From Candidatus Neomarinimicrobiota bacterium (GTDB taxonomy: Bacteria > Fidelibacterota > Marinisomatia > Marinisomatales > S15-B10), in assembly GCA_012964825.1 (NCBI GenBank), contig DTTI01000073.1, positions 1 through 64,000 of the forward strand: DNA of 64,000 nt, in the 5' to 3' direction. How positions within the stretch are numbered: the stretch's first letter is position 1; each line of letters opens with the position of its first letter. A model generated the notes under the pieces. That model saw nothing but the letters and a program-made list of their open reading frames with translations. It was not told the DNA's origin and made no database searches. Position numbers and translations under genes: made by a program. Below are positions 44,703 through 54,380 of this stretch, piece by piece.

Positions 44703-44775
44703 ACGATAGTCTCTATTCAGAGGATGTTTGGAACAGACGCGACAGAATTGAGTTAAAAACCCACTTTTCGCACTA

Positions 44776-46113
44776 ATGGTGAAACAGTCGAGAAAAATAG
44801 CTCTTGTTTTAGCAACGGTTACTCTCTTTACGGGTATTTCGCCTCTCAAAGCAGGGAGTGAAGCGGGAGCTCTGTTCCTGCTCATTTCTCCCGGTGCCCG
44901 TGCCGGCGGAATGGGTGAAGCCCAGGTGGCCGTGGCCAACGACGCTTATGCCAGCTACTGGAACCCCGCGGGCCTGGCGTTTCTTCAAGGTTCCGAGGTT
45001 GCTCTCATGCATGTCAACTGGTTACCTAACCTGGTCTCTGACATGTACTATGAATTTGTTGCCTTTCGCCATCATGTACCTACCTTGGGTACCTTGGGCG
45101 GGCATATCATTTTTCTTAATCTCGGTGAGCAGCAGCGAACCGATGAGCAGGGGGAGAATCTCGGTACATTCAACAGCTTCATGTTCGCTGCCACCGCTTC
45201 TTACGGAGCATTCATTTCCCGGAACGCGGCCATCGGTCTCAACGTGAAGTTGCTTCATCAGAAGCTGGCTGAGATTGGCGCTGGGGCTGAGAAAGGGAAA
45301 GGTGTCACTACTGATTTCGCATTCGACCTCGGCTATCTTCAGAAAGGTTTTCTTTCCAACAGACTGGATATGGGTGTGACGGTGACCAACATTGGTCCGA
45401 AGATTGCTTTTATCGATGAGGCACAGGCCGACCCCATGCCCACAAATTTCACTCTTGGCCTGAATTTCAAAGTCGTGGACACCGAATACAACAAACTGAG
45501 CATCGTCATGGATATTGACAAAATGCTTGTGGCATCCTATCCAGACATGGATTGGAACAGTGATGGTGTTGTGGGCATGTACGACAAAAAAGGTAAGTAT
45601 GTGGGCCCCAGTGGGAGTTACAATTCAAAAGGTAGGATGGAAAAAGCTCACACCGATCCCATCTATCTTGGCATATTCACTTCGTGGGTGGATGACTGGC
45701 TGTTGGGTGGTGACATTGACCGTCCCGGGAGGAATGGTGTGTCGGACGGGAAAATTGGCGGCTACACCAAAGATGCCACCGACAAGTTTGTTCCCACAGA
45801 GGCGGAGTGGGGAGATTCTGACTACGGGAAGTATAACGATGCAGGAGAACTTGAAGTGGGCACCGGCAGATCGAGAACATTCCAAAACGAACTGGATGAG
45901 ACTGTGCTGAATCTTGGTGCCGAGTACTGGTACTCCCGCTACTTTGCTTTGAGGGCAGGTTACTACTACGATAAGACAGGAAAGATTCATAACCCCACTT
46001 TCGGTGTGGGACTCAGGTTTTCGGGCTACGGCTTTGATGCCGGGTTTACCCTTGGAGAGCCGGGGCACCCTCTTACCAATACCATGCGGTTTTCTCTCAA
46101 TATTGAATTCTGA
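44776..46113 (+). CDS. PorV/PorQ-family outer-membrane protein
   Basis: A 445-residue barrel protein with a signal peptide ending near LKAGS. The mature start AGALFLLISPGARAGGMGEA and ANDAYASYWNPAGLAFL is the signature of the PorV/UPF0164 family, the type IX secretion shuttle in Bacteroidetes. Strands run to the terminal FSLNIEF with a final Phe. A hydrophilic insert with a calcium-loop-like DWNSDGVVG lies around residues 255-260. The next gene encodes a protein with a T9SS C-terminal signal, which supports a secretion role. Confidence 0.87.
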   Translation: MVKQSRKIALVLATVTLFTGISPLKAGSEAGALFLLISPGARAGGMGEAQVAVANDAYASYWNPAGLAFLQGSEVALMHVNWLPNLVSDMYYEFVAFRHHVPTLGTLGGHIIFLNLGEQQRTDEQGENLGTFNSFMFAATASYGAFISRNAAIGLNVKLLHQKLAEIGAGAEKGKGVTTDFAFDLGYLQKGFLSNRLDMGVTVTNIGPKIAFIDEAQADPMPTNFTLGLNFKVVDTEYNKLSIVMDIDKMLVASYPDMDWNSDGVVGMYDKKGKYVGPSGSYNSKGRMEKAHTDPIYLGIFTSWVDDWLLGGDIDRPGRNGVSDGKIGGYTKDATDKFVPTEAEWGDSDYGKYNDAGELEVGTGRSRTFQNELDETVLNLGAEYWYSRYFALRAGYYYDKTGKIHNPTFGVGLRFSGYGFDAGFTLGEPGHPLTNTMRFSLNIEF

Positions 46114-46133
46114 GGATTTCTGGAAATTTTTTG

Positions 46134-46168
46134 AAAAGTCCTGCCTTTTCTAACGGCGGGACTTTTTT
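46134..46168 (+). terminator. Rho-independent terminator after the PorV-family gene
   Basis: AAGTCCTGCC (46136-46145) pairs with GGCGGGACTT (46155-46164) through ten base pairs, one of them G-T, around a 9-nt loop, then a run of six T (46163-46168). It is 20 bp after the PorV-family stop. Confidence 0.8.
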
Positions 46169-46175
46169 ATACAAA

Positions 46176-49013
46176 GTGATCTGGCGACTGTTTTTAATCT
46201 GTCTGTTCGTCATCCCTCTCCATGCTCAAATGGTTCTTGAAAAAGAGGCTGTTTCTGTTCTGGGCTTACGGGTCAGCTTCAGTCCGGATGATGACGTTTC
46301 TTCCACGGGTAACGGTACGTTCCTTGCCGAACCAGAATTGGATCAGTGCGGTGATTATGTCATCGATCCGCCCCCACATAACAAGGCCTATTTTGACGCG
46401 CACCTACGTGCTGTTGACAACTACTACCGTTCCGTCTCCCGAGGAAAATTCGGAATCGATCTGGATAGTTCCGTCATTCTGCCGGAGGAGGCATCCTCAA
46501 GCTATGTGCTTAATGAGACAATGTCGAGTTATTACCCTTACGATGATGATCAAGCTCAACAGCAGGGACTGGCCCGTTTATTCGAAAAAAGTCTGGAGGC
46601 GTCTTACGCTGAAGATGTGCTAAATTTCGACGAATTTGATATTATTATTGTTTTCCATGCCGGTATTGGCCAAGACTTTTCACTTCCGTTCATAGATCCA
46701 ACGCAGACTGATATTCCCTCCACATATATTGATTCACAGTTTCTGGAAGAACAGCTTGGTAGCGGTTCCATAACTTTTCCAAATGGGTCGGCAGTTTCTT
46801 CCGGTATCATCCTGCCGGAGACGCAGAATCATCTTCTTTACAGTATTTCCTCTGAAATATTTGCCGGCCTTTCGCAGCCGTGCGATTATCAGTTTGGATT
46901 GACTGGAACATTTGTCCTCATGTTTGGATTTGCAGTGGGGCTCCCGCCACTTTGGGACTTGGAAACCGGGGAAAGTGGTGTAGGTATATTTGCACTTATG
47001 GATCAGGGCTCGAACAATGGTAGAGGGTTGGTTCCTTCCCCACCTGATCCGTGGACAAGGGTCTGGGCCGGGTGGGAGTCGGCACAAGTCGTAACACCCA
47101 CGCAAACTGTCACAGTGGTGGCCAGAGATACTTTAGTTGATGAGATTGTCCGGATAAACATTTCTACCAATGAATATTTTCTCATCGAAAACCGTAATAA
47201 CTGGGTGAGAGAGAATGTTGACATCGATTCTCTGAGGTGGGCAATTGGGGGTCTGGGAATCAGCGTGCGGGGCTATGTTGAAGTACTCCTAGATTCGGCA
47301 AACCTCCAGCGGGATAGTACAACGGGGGTGGTGACATCTGTCCCCAACTATGATCTGGGCCTGCCAGGTTCAGGCCTGCTTATCTGGCACATTGATGAGG
47401 AAAGAATAACCGAAGGGTTCGCGAGTCAGACAGTAAACGGTAACCGTGACAGGCGTGGCATCGATTTGGAAGAGGCTGATGGCGCACAGGATATGGGATA
47501 CCCTTCGGCATTTCTGTTCACCGATCCATCAGCAGGTCTCTGGTCAGACATGTGGTTTGATGGAAACAGCCAGTATACTATCGCCAACCCTGCTTTCGTA
47601 AATCAATCGCCCTCTTTCGGCCCTGACACCTACCCTAGTACCCGGTCAAACAGTGGTGCTGATTCGTATCTGGAGATCAATGACATAACCAAGGCGGGGA
47701 AGGTGATGACGTTCACACTGGCCAATTCTCTTTTGGCTGACGGATTTCCAGATTCATCTTTGCAGATGGAGTTCCTTTACGACTTCGATGGAGATGGTCA
47801 AAGGGAGATCATTGGCATGTCCGATTCATTATGGTGGTCCGGTCCTGGCGAGATCAAACCTGAAGGGATTACACTTCGTCCAGTTGGCGACTATCGCTTG
47901 GCAATTACCAATAGCGGCCCGGCTCCAGAGCTTGTGCTTACTTTTGAGCGAGATGGGTTACTTGCTGTGGAGATAAAATCTTATTCCTCAACCATTTCCG
48001 GATTTGAGTCAGTATGGTCAGCCAGCTTACAACTTGCTCTCCCATCAAGGGTTGTTGGTTATACTAACGCTTCGAAAGTTGGTCTGTTTTACGATGATCA
48101 CATTGTAATTATTACACCGGATTCTTCATGGGAAGAAGTGACGAATGAAGGACTGACTGTTTCGTGGTGGACGAGAGGTCCACTGTCAGATGTTGGCTCT
48201 GTTGTACATACCTCTGGAGAGGGGTTAGTGAGCATGACAAATGGTATCACCTATACAGGCTTTGAGGAAGTCGGTTTTGTTTATCTTGGCGTGGTCGACT
48301 TGGATGGTGACGCTGAATTGGAGATCATTGCGACTGACACAGAAGGGACGGTTTACGCTCTGAACCGTAACCTCACCCTTTTGAGCGGTTTCCCAATGGA
48401 GCTGGATGCGGCAGGCCCTTTTCTGGCCGGACAGATCACGGGAGACGATCATCCAGAGATTGTGACAAAAACCTCTCAAGGGGATGTTTTGATTATTGAC
48501 TGGACCGGTAGGATAAGTTTTCACTTGGCCGGGGATGAGACAAGTGAACTGAAGATGATTGCAAATTATCAGGGGAGAAACGCCATCCTTACTTCTTCAG
48601 AAGTGTGGCTTTTTGATGAGGCAGCTGCAGATGAAGGCAATTCATGGCCGTCCGAGCACGGCGGCCTGCTCAACGGGCGATTTTTTTCAGGTTCTCTATC
48701 GGAGTCACCTGTTTCGGCTAACAACGGTATTCTTGACAAAAAAAGAACATACTGTTACCCAAACCCTGCTGATGATGGTTCCACCACACTTCGGGTGACC
48801 GTAGGTGAAGTCGATAACATTACCATCACCGTCTATGATCTGGCGGGCTTTTTTGTGGAACGTTTGAAGATAGCCAATGTTCATTCAAATGAAGTGAATG
48901 AAGTTGTTTGGGATGTGAGTCAGGTTGAGAGCGGTGTTTACTTAGCTAATGTGGAAGCTACCTTAGCTGGAAAATCGGCATCCAAGATTCTCAAAATTGC
49001 TGTCATCAACTGA
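46176..49013 (+). CDS. M6-like secreted protein with degenerate zinc motif, FG-GAP-like repeats and T9SS C-terminal domain
   Basis: A roughly 945-residue secreted protein. I place the start at the GTG of 46176, giving the signal peptide IWRLFLICLFVIPLHAQ; a TTG at 46131 would lie in the terminator stem. The M6 (immune inhibitor A-like) region is recognisable from GLPPLWDLETGESGVGIFAL and LLIWHIDEE, but where family members have HEFGH the codons at 46917-46931 read L-M-F-G-F, so no zinc site. Later come FLYDFDGDGQREIIG and YLGVVDLDGDAELEIIATD (FG-GAP/VCBS-like, calcium type). The end has YCYPNPADDGSTTLRV and VESGVYLANVEA, a type A T9SS sorting domain. Probably a cell-surface adhesive or binding protein rather than a protease. 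Confidence 0.8.
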   Translation: MIWRLFLICLFVIPLHAQMVLEKEAVSVLGLRVSFSPDDDVSSTGNGTFLAEPELDQCGDYVIDPPPHNKAYFDAHLRAVDNYYRSVSRGKFGIDLDSSVILPEEASSSYVLNETMSSYYPYDDDQAQQQGLARLFEKSLEASYAEDVLNFDEFDIIIVFHAGIGQDFSLPFIDPTQTDIPSTYIDSQFLEEQLGSGSITFPNGSAVSSGIILPETQNHLLYSISSEIFAGLSQPCDYQFGLTGTFVLMFGFAVGLPPLWDLETGESGVGIFALMDQGSNNGRGLVPSPPDPWTRVWAGWESAQVVTPTQTVTVVARDTLVDEIVRINISTNEYFLIENRNNWVRENVDIDSLRWAIGGLGISVRGYVEVLLDSANLQRDSTTGVVTSVPNYDLGLPGSGLLIWHIDEERITEGFASQTVNGNRDRRGIDLEEADGAQDMGYPSAFLFTDPSAGLWSDMWFDGNSQYTIANPAFVNQSPSFGPDTYPSTRSNSGADSYLEINDITKAGKVMTFTLANSLLADGFPDSSLQMEFLYDFDGDGQREIIGMSDSLWWSGPGEIKPEGITLRPVGDYRLAITNSGPAPELVLTFERDGLLAVEIKSYSSTISGFESVWSASLQLALPSRVVGYTNASKVGLFYDDHIVIITPDSSWEEVTNEGLTVSWWTRGPLSDVGSVVHTSGEGLVSMTNGITYTGFEEVGFVYLGVVDLDGDAELEIIATDTEGTVYALNRNLTLLSGFPMELDAAGPFLAGQITGDDHPEIVTKTSQGDVLIIDWTGRISFHLAGDETSELKMIANYQGRNAILTSSEVWLFDEAAADEGNSWPSEHGGLLNGRFFSGSLSESPVSANNGILDKKRTYCYPNPADDGSTTLRVTVGEVDNITITVYDLAGFFVERLKIANVHSNEVNEVVWDVSQVESGVYLANVEATLAGKSASKILKIAVIN

Positions 49014-49049
49014 CAAAGGAAAACAGGTCCAAAATTTCCAATTGAAAGT

Positions 49050-51992
49050 GTGAAACGATCCCTCTTTATAGCTGGATTACTTTTCCAAACGGTGTTCGGG
49101 CAGGTGGCATTCAATCATCCCGAATTGACGTGGAAGACCTTCGAGACGGACCATTTTACTGTACACTTCCATAACGGGACGGAGAGAACTGCCAAAGAGG
49201 GGGCCGTGGCAGCGGAAACCATCTATTCTTATGTCACAGGTCTCTATCAATATGAACCTGTTGAGAAGACTCACATTATTTTCATTGACACTGATGACTA
49301 TTCTAATGGTGCCGCTTACTATTATGACAATAAGATAGAGATTTGGGCCTCTCCTCTTGACATGGAGCTGCGCGGAAGTCACCGTTGGATACAGAATGTG
49401 ATTACCCATGAATTCACGCACATTGTTTCCATGCAGGCGGCCATGAAGTTCGGGAGGCGTGTGCCCGGTGGTTATTTTCAGTGGATAAGGTATGAACCGG
49501 AAAAACGGGAAGATGTGCTGTATGGTTATCCCAATACGCTAGTCTCCTATCCTTTGCCCGGTACTACCGTGCCGCCGTGGTTTGCTGAGGGGGTGGCACA
49601 GTTCATGTACGATGGGGCTACTTACGACTTTTGGGATACGCACCGGGATATGATTCTAAGAGACAGGGCACTGAACAATAATCTTCTTTCGCTCACGGAG
49701 ATGAATACCTTCGGTAAGGCGGGCATTGGGAATGAATCCACCTATAATTCCGGATTTGCCTTTTCCCGGTATCTAGCATACAAATACGGGCAAGAAGTGC
49801 TTCCTGTCATTGCCAGGAATCTATCCCGTAAGTCAGGTGCATCAATCCAATCTGCAATTGAGGGGGCGGCCGGTTTTCCGGCCGATAAAGTGTTTTCGGA
49901 TTTTCAGACAACATTGATGGAACGGTATGAGCTTCTCACCGAATCAATCAATAGCGGAGAAGTAAAAGGCAAGATCATACGGAAGAAAGGGACTGCCAAT
50001 TTCCACCCCACCTGGGCTCCGGATGGAGAAAGGTTTGCATATTTGTCCAATGAGGGAAACGATTTTCTCGGCCAGACCAACTTGCGCATTTTCACCTTCA
50101 AGGACAGCACGGATGAAATCACGGCAAAAGATGTTTTCTCTTCCCCGGCATGGTCCTCATCAGGAGATAAGATCTATTACACAAAAAAATCGAAACCGGA
50201 TAGAAAAGGTTCTAAATGGTTCGACCTTTACGTTTATTCATTTGAAGATGAGGAAGAGGAGCGTCTGACGAAAGGTTCCAGAGCTTTTTCACCTGTTATA
50301 TTTCCCGGTGATTCACTGCTGGCTTACCTGGCAACCCGGGACGGGACACAGAATGTCTTTCTGATTAACCTGAATTCAGAGGAATCAGAACAGATAACAC
50401 GTTTCGATGATGGACGCCAAATTTCCAATCTTACTTTCGATGCCAACAAAAGGTGGCTAATGTTCGATTATGTGGAAAGCCATTTCAGAAATATCGCAGC
50501 CCTCGATATAAAAGATACGACTTTTGTTGACCTTATGGCTGTTCCCGAGTGGGATGAACGGGATATAACGGCCACGGCCAACGGGGGTCTGATCTATTCC
50601 TTAGACCGTTCAGGCATTTTCAACCTTTTCTACGTCAATTCTTCCGATGGTCGCCAAGGATATATCTCCAACGTTTTCGGTGGTGCATTCATGCCCGATG
50701 TGAGCAGGGACGGGAAGGTGCTCTATTCCCTCTATGAAAATGGTGGCTACAGGATTGCGCTCATGGACTCCGTCCGGCTGGTGGATGAAACTGTTGTCGG
50801 TTACAGCCCTGACTATTTCACAAAATTCGACGGCTTGCCACCTCCTGTAATGGCGGACGATTCATCTTATCCTGATTCTGTTTTTAAGAATTATGAGGAC
50901 TCATTTTCCAGAATGTTTTTCTTCCCAAGACTGCAGCTGGATTACGGCATGATGAAACCTGGGTTCTATTTCCAATCCAATGAAGTGATCAACCGGGTCA
51001 GCGTTTTTGGCGGTGCCGGTCTTAACAGGCTTACTGATCTTGATCTATTCTTACTCTTTGAACTGAGAACGCTTTATCCCACGCTTTATGCGGAAGTCTT
51101 TTTCATGACGCGGCACATCACCAATCAATCCACCCTTTGGGATGTGATTGATATCGACTCGGATGTGGCTTACCGGCTTTTCCAAATGGAGGGAGGGGCA
51201 AGGTTTCCATTTCGGGGTCGGCACAGTGTCACTCTCTTTGGCTCATATCAGAATTACCGTTCAAATGCTCTCTGGTGGGTTCCTGGAGAACAGCTTTTCG
51301 GCAAGTCAGGGATCGATTACTACAGCGGTGTTCATACGGGGATGAGATGGGACACACAGGTTTTCCGAAGAACGGTTGACTATGACATCCTGCCAAGTAA
51401 TGGGTTCAAGGTTCATCTTGATTTCCGCCAGGAAAACAATCGGTTTTACAGTCCGGAAGAATCGTTGTTCGAGATTGTCTTCAAAGATTTCAACTTTGCC
51501 AGAGTGAAGGGGAGCGGTGAAGCTCATTTTGAGGTACCTAATACGGACCGATGGACACTCTCCGCTGAAATTGCTGGTGGGTGGATGTCAGAGACGGAAG
51601 TGGATTCATTTTTCAACTTTTTTGCAGGAGGTTTGCCGGGGATAAAGGGATATCCTTTTTATGCACTTGAAGGGAACAGAATGGTGGCGGCGACAGCTAC
51701 AGCGAGAATCCCCATCATGAGACAGCGCCATATTTCTTTGGGACCGTTTATTCTACAGAATATTGTAGTCGGGTTCATGGGCCAGTTTGGTGACGCTTGG
51801 AACGGGAACGGAGGAAGCTTCTCAGCAAAGCGTTCGGTGGGTGTTCAGCTTCGGTTTGGAGGCTTTTCATTCTACAATTACCCGACGGGAATTGGCGTGG
51901 AATTACACAGGGGATTAGATAAATTCACCGCGCTAAATCATGAGTATGGCGGCGACTCACGGCTTTACTTTACCCTTCTCTTTGGATTCTAA
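49050..51992 (+). CDS. Gluzincin (peptidase MA-like) - TolB/PD40 propeller - Omp85-like barrel fusion protein
   Basis: A 980-residue exported protein with a signal peptide (SLFIAGLLFQTVFGQ). Residues about 30-290 form a zinc protease domain with HEFTH at 120-124 and the third ligand Glu180 in WFAEGVAQF. Residues about 310-600 carry PD40/WD40-like repeats (FHPTWAPDGERFAYLSNEG, AWSSSGDKIYYTKKS, FMPDVSRDGKVLYSLYENG). From about 640 the sequence is strand-rich, with FFAGGLPGIKGYPFYALEG resembling the IRGY region of Omp85 barrels and a terminal YFTLLFGF. The layout suggests an outer-membrane-anchored protease with a propeller. The start is GTG. Confidence 0.82.
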   Translation: MKRSLFIAGLLFQTVFGQVAFNHPELTWKTFETDHFTVHFHNGTERTAKEGAVAAETIYSYVTGLYQYEPVEKTHIIFIDTDDYSNGAAYYYDNKIEIWASPLDMELRGSHRWIQNVITHEFTHIVSMQAAMKFGRRVPGGYFQWIRYEPEKREDVLYGYPNTLVSYPLPGTTVPPWFAEGVAQFMYDGATYDFWDTHRDMILRDRALNNNLLSLTEMNTFGKAGIGNESTYNSGFAFSRYLAYKYGQEVLPVIARNLSRKSGASIQSAIEGAAGFPADKVFSDFQTTLMERYELLTESINSGEVKGKIIRKKGTANFHPTWAPDGERFAYLSNEGNDFLGQTNLRIFTFKDSTDEITAKDVFSSPAWSSSGDKIYYTKKSKPDRKGSKWFDLYVYSFEDEEEERLTKGSRAFSPVIFPGDSLLAYLATRDGTQNVFLINLNSEESEQITRFDDGRQISNLTFDANKRWLMFDYVESHFRNIAALDIKDTTFVDLMAVPEWDERDITATANGGLIYSLDRSGIFNLFYVNSSDGRQGYISNVFGGAFMPDVSRDGKVLYSLYENGGYRIALMDSVRLVDETVVGYSPDYFTKFDGLPPPVMADDSSYPDSVFKNYEDSFSRMFFFPRLQLDYGMMKPGFYFQSNEVINRVSVFGGAGLNRLTDLDLFLLFELRTLYPTLYAEVFFMTRHITNQSTLWDVIDIDSDVAYRLFQMEGGARFPFRGRHSVTLFGSYQNYRSNALWWVPGEQLFGKSGIDYYSGVHTGMRWDTQVFRRTVDYDILPSNGFKVHLDFRQENNRFYSPEESLFEIVFKDFNFARVKGSGEAHFEVPNTDRWTLSAEIAGGWMSETEVDSFFNFFAGGLPGIKGYPFYALEGNRMVAATATARIPIMRQRHISLGPFILQNIVVGFMGQFGDAWNGNGGSFSAKRSVGVQLRFGGFSFYNYPTGIGVELHRGLDKFTALNHEYGGDSRLYFTLLFGF

Positions 51993-52886
51993 GTGACAAA
52001 ACAGCCAAAACTGATACCGGTCATACTGATCCTCATTGCTCCTCTTTTTTCAAGCGGGTCGAGACTTCTCATTTATGAACCCCGTTTTCATGGCCCACTG
52101 TTGTTGATCCAGCCTGAGGCAAAAACAGATTCAGCTCAGATTAAAGTAGACAGCACCATTTATCCCGCCAGGGGACTCATTTTGTCCATGGCCATTCCCG
52201 GTATGGGGGAGTGGTACGCCGGAGCAAAGAAAAAGGCCCTCTTTTTCGCTGGGATGGAGGTGGCCGCCTGGATGAGCTGGAGGTCATTTACCAAGAGTGG
52301 GGAAAGGATCGAAACTGAATACGAACTGTTCGCCAATGAGAATTGGAATCTTTATCAATGGTGGCTGAGGACACCATGGCTTACATCCAGTTATGGTGAT
52401 GTGGTCTGCGAAGGGACTCACCACCTCAAACTGTTTCTCCCCGGCCAGACAGCCACCATCAGTTCAGACTCCCTTTGCGGGTGGGACTGGATTGAAGGTG
52501 TGGAAGTTGTGAAGGATCATGAGTTCTACGAGAACATTGGCAAGTATGATCAATTTGTTGCAGGATGGTCGGATCTTTTCAAGGAAGACGGGAATAACGG
52601 TTGGTGGGAGAAGGAAAAGTCTGTGGGGGACAGCGTTGAAATTCTGGTCATGACAGATTTAAAGAATAATTATCTCGACCAGCGGGCAGATTCAAATGAT
52701 GCATTCAGGCTGGCTACCTACACCGTCAGTGCCATTATGTTCAATCATTTAATTAGCGCTTTTGATGCATTCATTGAGACGAGACGCCGCTTATTGGCAC
52801 CAAACACAGAATCTGCATTGGGACTGACCTTTTCTCCCTTCGCCCGGTCTGGCGTGGGAGGGATCTCTCTGGCCATAAGATGGTGA
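51993..52886 (+). CDS. DUF5683-like membrane-associated protein
   Basis: A 297-residue protein with an N-terminal signal or anchor (IPVILILIAPLFSSGS). The core ILSMAIPGMGEWYAGAKKKALFFAGMEVA is the DUF5683-type pattern (small hydrophobic P-G-x-G-Q/E-x-Y motif plus a helix), and near the end TYTVSAIMFNHLISAFDAFIE is the second hydrophobic segment typical of the family. Function unknown. The GTG start follows the previous TAA directly. It precedes a BamD homologue by 10 bp, suggesting an envelope-assembly context. Confidence 0.7.
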   Translation: MTKQPKLIPVILILIAPLFSSGSRLLIYEPRFHGPLLLIQPEAKTDSAQIKVDSTIYPARGLILSMAIPGMGEWYAGAKKKALFFAGMEVAAWMSWRSFTKSGERIETEYELFANENWNLYQWWLRTPWLTSSYGDVVCEGTHHLKLFLPGQTATISSDSLCGWDWIEGVEVVKDHEFYENIGKYDQFVAGWSDLFKEDGNNGWWEKEKSVGDSVEILVMTDLKNNYLDQRADSNDAFRLATYTVSAIMFNHLISAFDAFIETRRRLLAPNTESALGLTFSPFARSGVGGISLAIRW

Positions 52887-52896
52887 GAGAATATTA

Positions 52897-53664
52897 ATGA
52901 TTGAGAGGCTCAGATATATTTTCCCACTGTTTGCGGTTTTGTTGGTCAGCTGTGCCAAGGATGAGATCGATCTCAGCAAAGATGATATTGATGAGCGATA
53001 TGAAAAGGCCATGGAACTGTTGGAGAAACGGAAATACTACCGTGCCCAAGAGCATTTCCAGTATGTCCTTTTGCGGGGTAGACATACAGAAATCGGTGAC
53101 GATGCCCAGTTCTATCTGGGTGAGGCTTATTTCCACAATGAAGAATACGAGAGCGCTATCAGCGAATATGATAAGCTGGTTCGTCAGATGACATTCAGTC
53201 CACACGTCAGGCTTGCTCGTTACCGCATCTGCCAGAGTTATGAAAAAAGTTCTCCAAAGTTCTATTTCGATCAGGGTGCCACAGACAGGGCGATACAGAA
53301 ATATCAGGAATTCATCGAGGACTTTCCCGATTCAGAGTATCGTGATAATGCCACTGCCACCATCCGGGAGATGCGAAACAAACTGTCTCAAAAGATGTAC
53401 GAGTCCGCTATTCTCTATGTGAAGATGGAAGAGTATGACGCCGCCGTAAATTACCTGGAGGGTCTTTTGGAGCTTTATTTTGACACAGATTTTTCTGACA
53501 AGGCACGGTTCCTGATTGTGGACACACTCATCGTAGCCGGTAAGTTTAAGGAATCAGAAACGTTCCTGAAGGACAACACCGGGAGGTTCATTGATCAGAC
53601 CTTGCTTGAGGATGCGAAAAAATTGATTGACAAACACCGGCAAGAGGAAGGAAAGAAATTGTGA
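52897..53664 (+). CDS. bamD: Outer-membrane assembly lipoprotein BamD
   Basis: A 255-residue TPR lipoprotein (lipobox LLVSC, Cys about residue 19) with five TPR-like repeats in the BamD pattern: AMELLEKRKYYRAQEHFQYV, AQFYLGEAYFHNEEYESAIS, then KYQEFIEDFPDSEYRDNA, typical of BamD/YfiO. It supports BamA in inserting barrels. No BamA gene is in the window. Its TGA overlaps the nadD start. Confidence 0.87.
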   Translation: MIERLRYIFPLFAVLLVSCAKDEIDLSKDDIDERYEKAMELLEKRKYYRAQEHFQYVLLRGRHTEIGDDAQFYLGEAYFHNEEYESAISEYDKLVRQMTFSPHVRLARYRICQSYEKSSPKFYFDQGATDRAIQKYQEFIEDFPDSEYRDNATATIREMRNKLSQKMYESAILYVKMEEYDAAVNYLEGLLELYFDTDFSDKARFLIVDTLIVAGKFKESETFLKDNTGRFIDQTLLEDAKKLIDKHRQEEGKKL

Positions 53665-54242
53665 AGCTTTGCCTTTTCGGAGGAACCTTTGATCCGCCCC
53701 ATGTGGGTCATCTTATCATTGCAGAGACCATTCAGGAATCTGAGAAGTTCGATCGAATTGTTTTTGTGCCAGCCTCCAATCCACCTCACAAGAAAAGAAG
53801 CATTTCGCCTATCGAGGACCGTTTGGAAATGCTTCGCCTGACTTTGGTGAATAATGACCATTTTGATGTGTCCAATATCGAAATAGAGCGGGGCGGTGTT
53901 TCGTATACGGTGGAGACCGTAAAGGAGACAAAGGGAAAGTTTAACCTCAATTCAGAGGGTATCTACTTTCTTATAGGTAGCGATTCCCTTTTGGACTTTC
54001 ATAGCTGGATGGAATATGAATCAATCCTGAATGAATGCACAGTTATCGTTGCCCTTCGCCCGGGGTTTCGCCCTAGCAGGATTGATCCAAAGATTTTGTC
54101 TCAAATTAGGTTCGCAAATATTCCGCAAATTGAAGTCTCCTCCTCCCAGATACGACATCGAGTGAAGAGTGGATTGACCATTCGATACATGGTTCCAGAC
54201 TCTGTCTGGGATTTTATCAATAAAAAAGGGATGTACCTCTGA
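53661..54242 (+). CDS. nadD: Nicotinate-nucleotide adenylyltransferase
   Basis: Adenylates nicotinate mononucleotide in NAD synthesis. The 193-residue protein has the nucleotidyltransferase start LCLFGGTFDPPHVGHL (His pair of the HxGH motif), FVPASNPPHKK, IYFLIGSDSLLDFHSW and the ISSS-like IEVSSSQIRHRVKSG. GTG start overlapping the bamD stop by 4 bp. Length is standard. Confidence 0.95.
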   Translation: MKLCLFGGTFDPPHVGHLIIAETIQESEKFDRIVFVPASNPPHKKRSISPIEDRLEMLRLTLVNNDHFDVSNIEIERGGVSYTVETVKETKGKFNLNSEGIYFLIGSDSLLDFHSWMEYESILNECTVIVALRPGFRPSRIDPKILSQIRFANIPQIEVSSSQIRHRVKSGLTIRYMVPDSVWDFINKKGMYL

Positions 54243-54276
54243 ATAATCACAGCATTCCTGTAAATCCTAATCAATG

Positions 54277-54308
54277 TTGATAACCCCCTTGCAAAGCCAT
54301 ATTATAAT
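54277..54308 (+). promoter_or_regulatory. Promoter of the Na+/Ca2+ exchanger gene
   Basis: TTGATA (54277-54282) and TATTAT (54300-54305) with a 17-nt spacer; a perfect TATAAT overlaps at 54303-54308. About 75 bp before the ATG, in a 138-bp gap with no gene. An AAAGGAAATC ribosome-binding site precedes the start. Confidence 0.55.
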
Positions 54309-54380
54309 TAAAATGAGAAAGTCCCTGCTTAGCTAAGTTGTAGACTATTCAACTCCTCAGAAGGTAACTAAAAGGAAATC

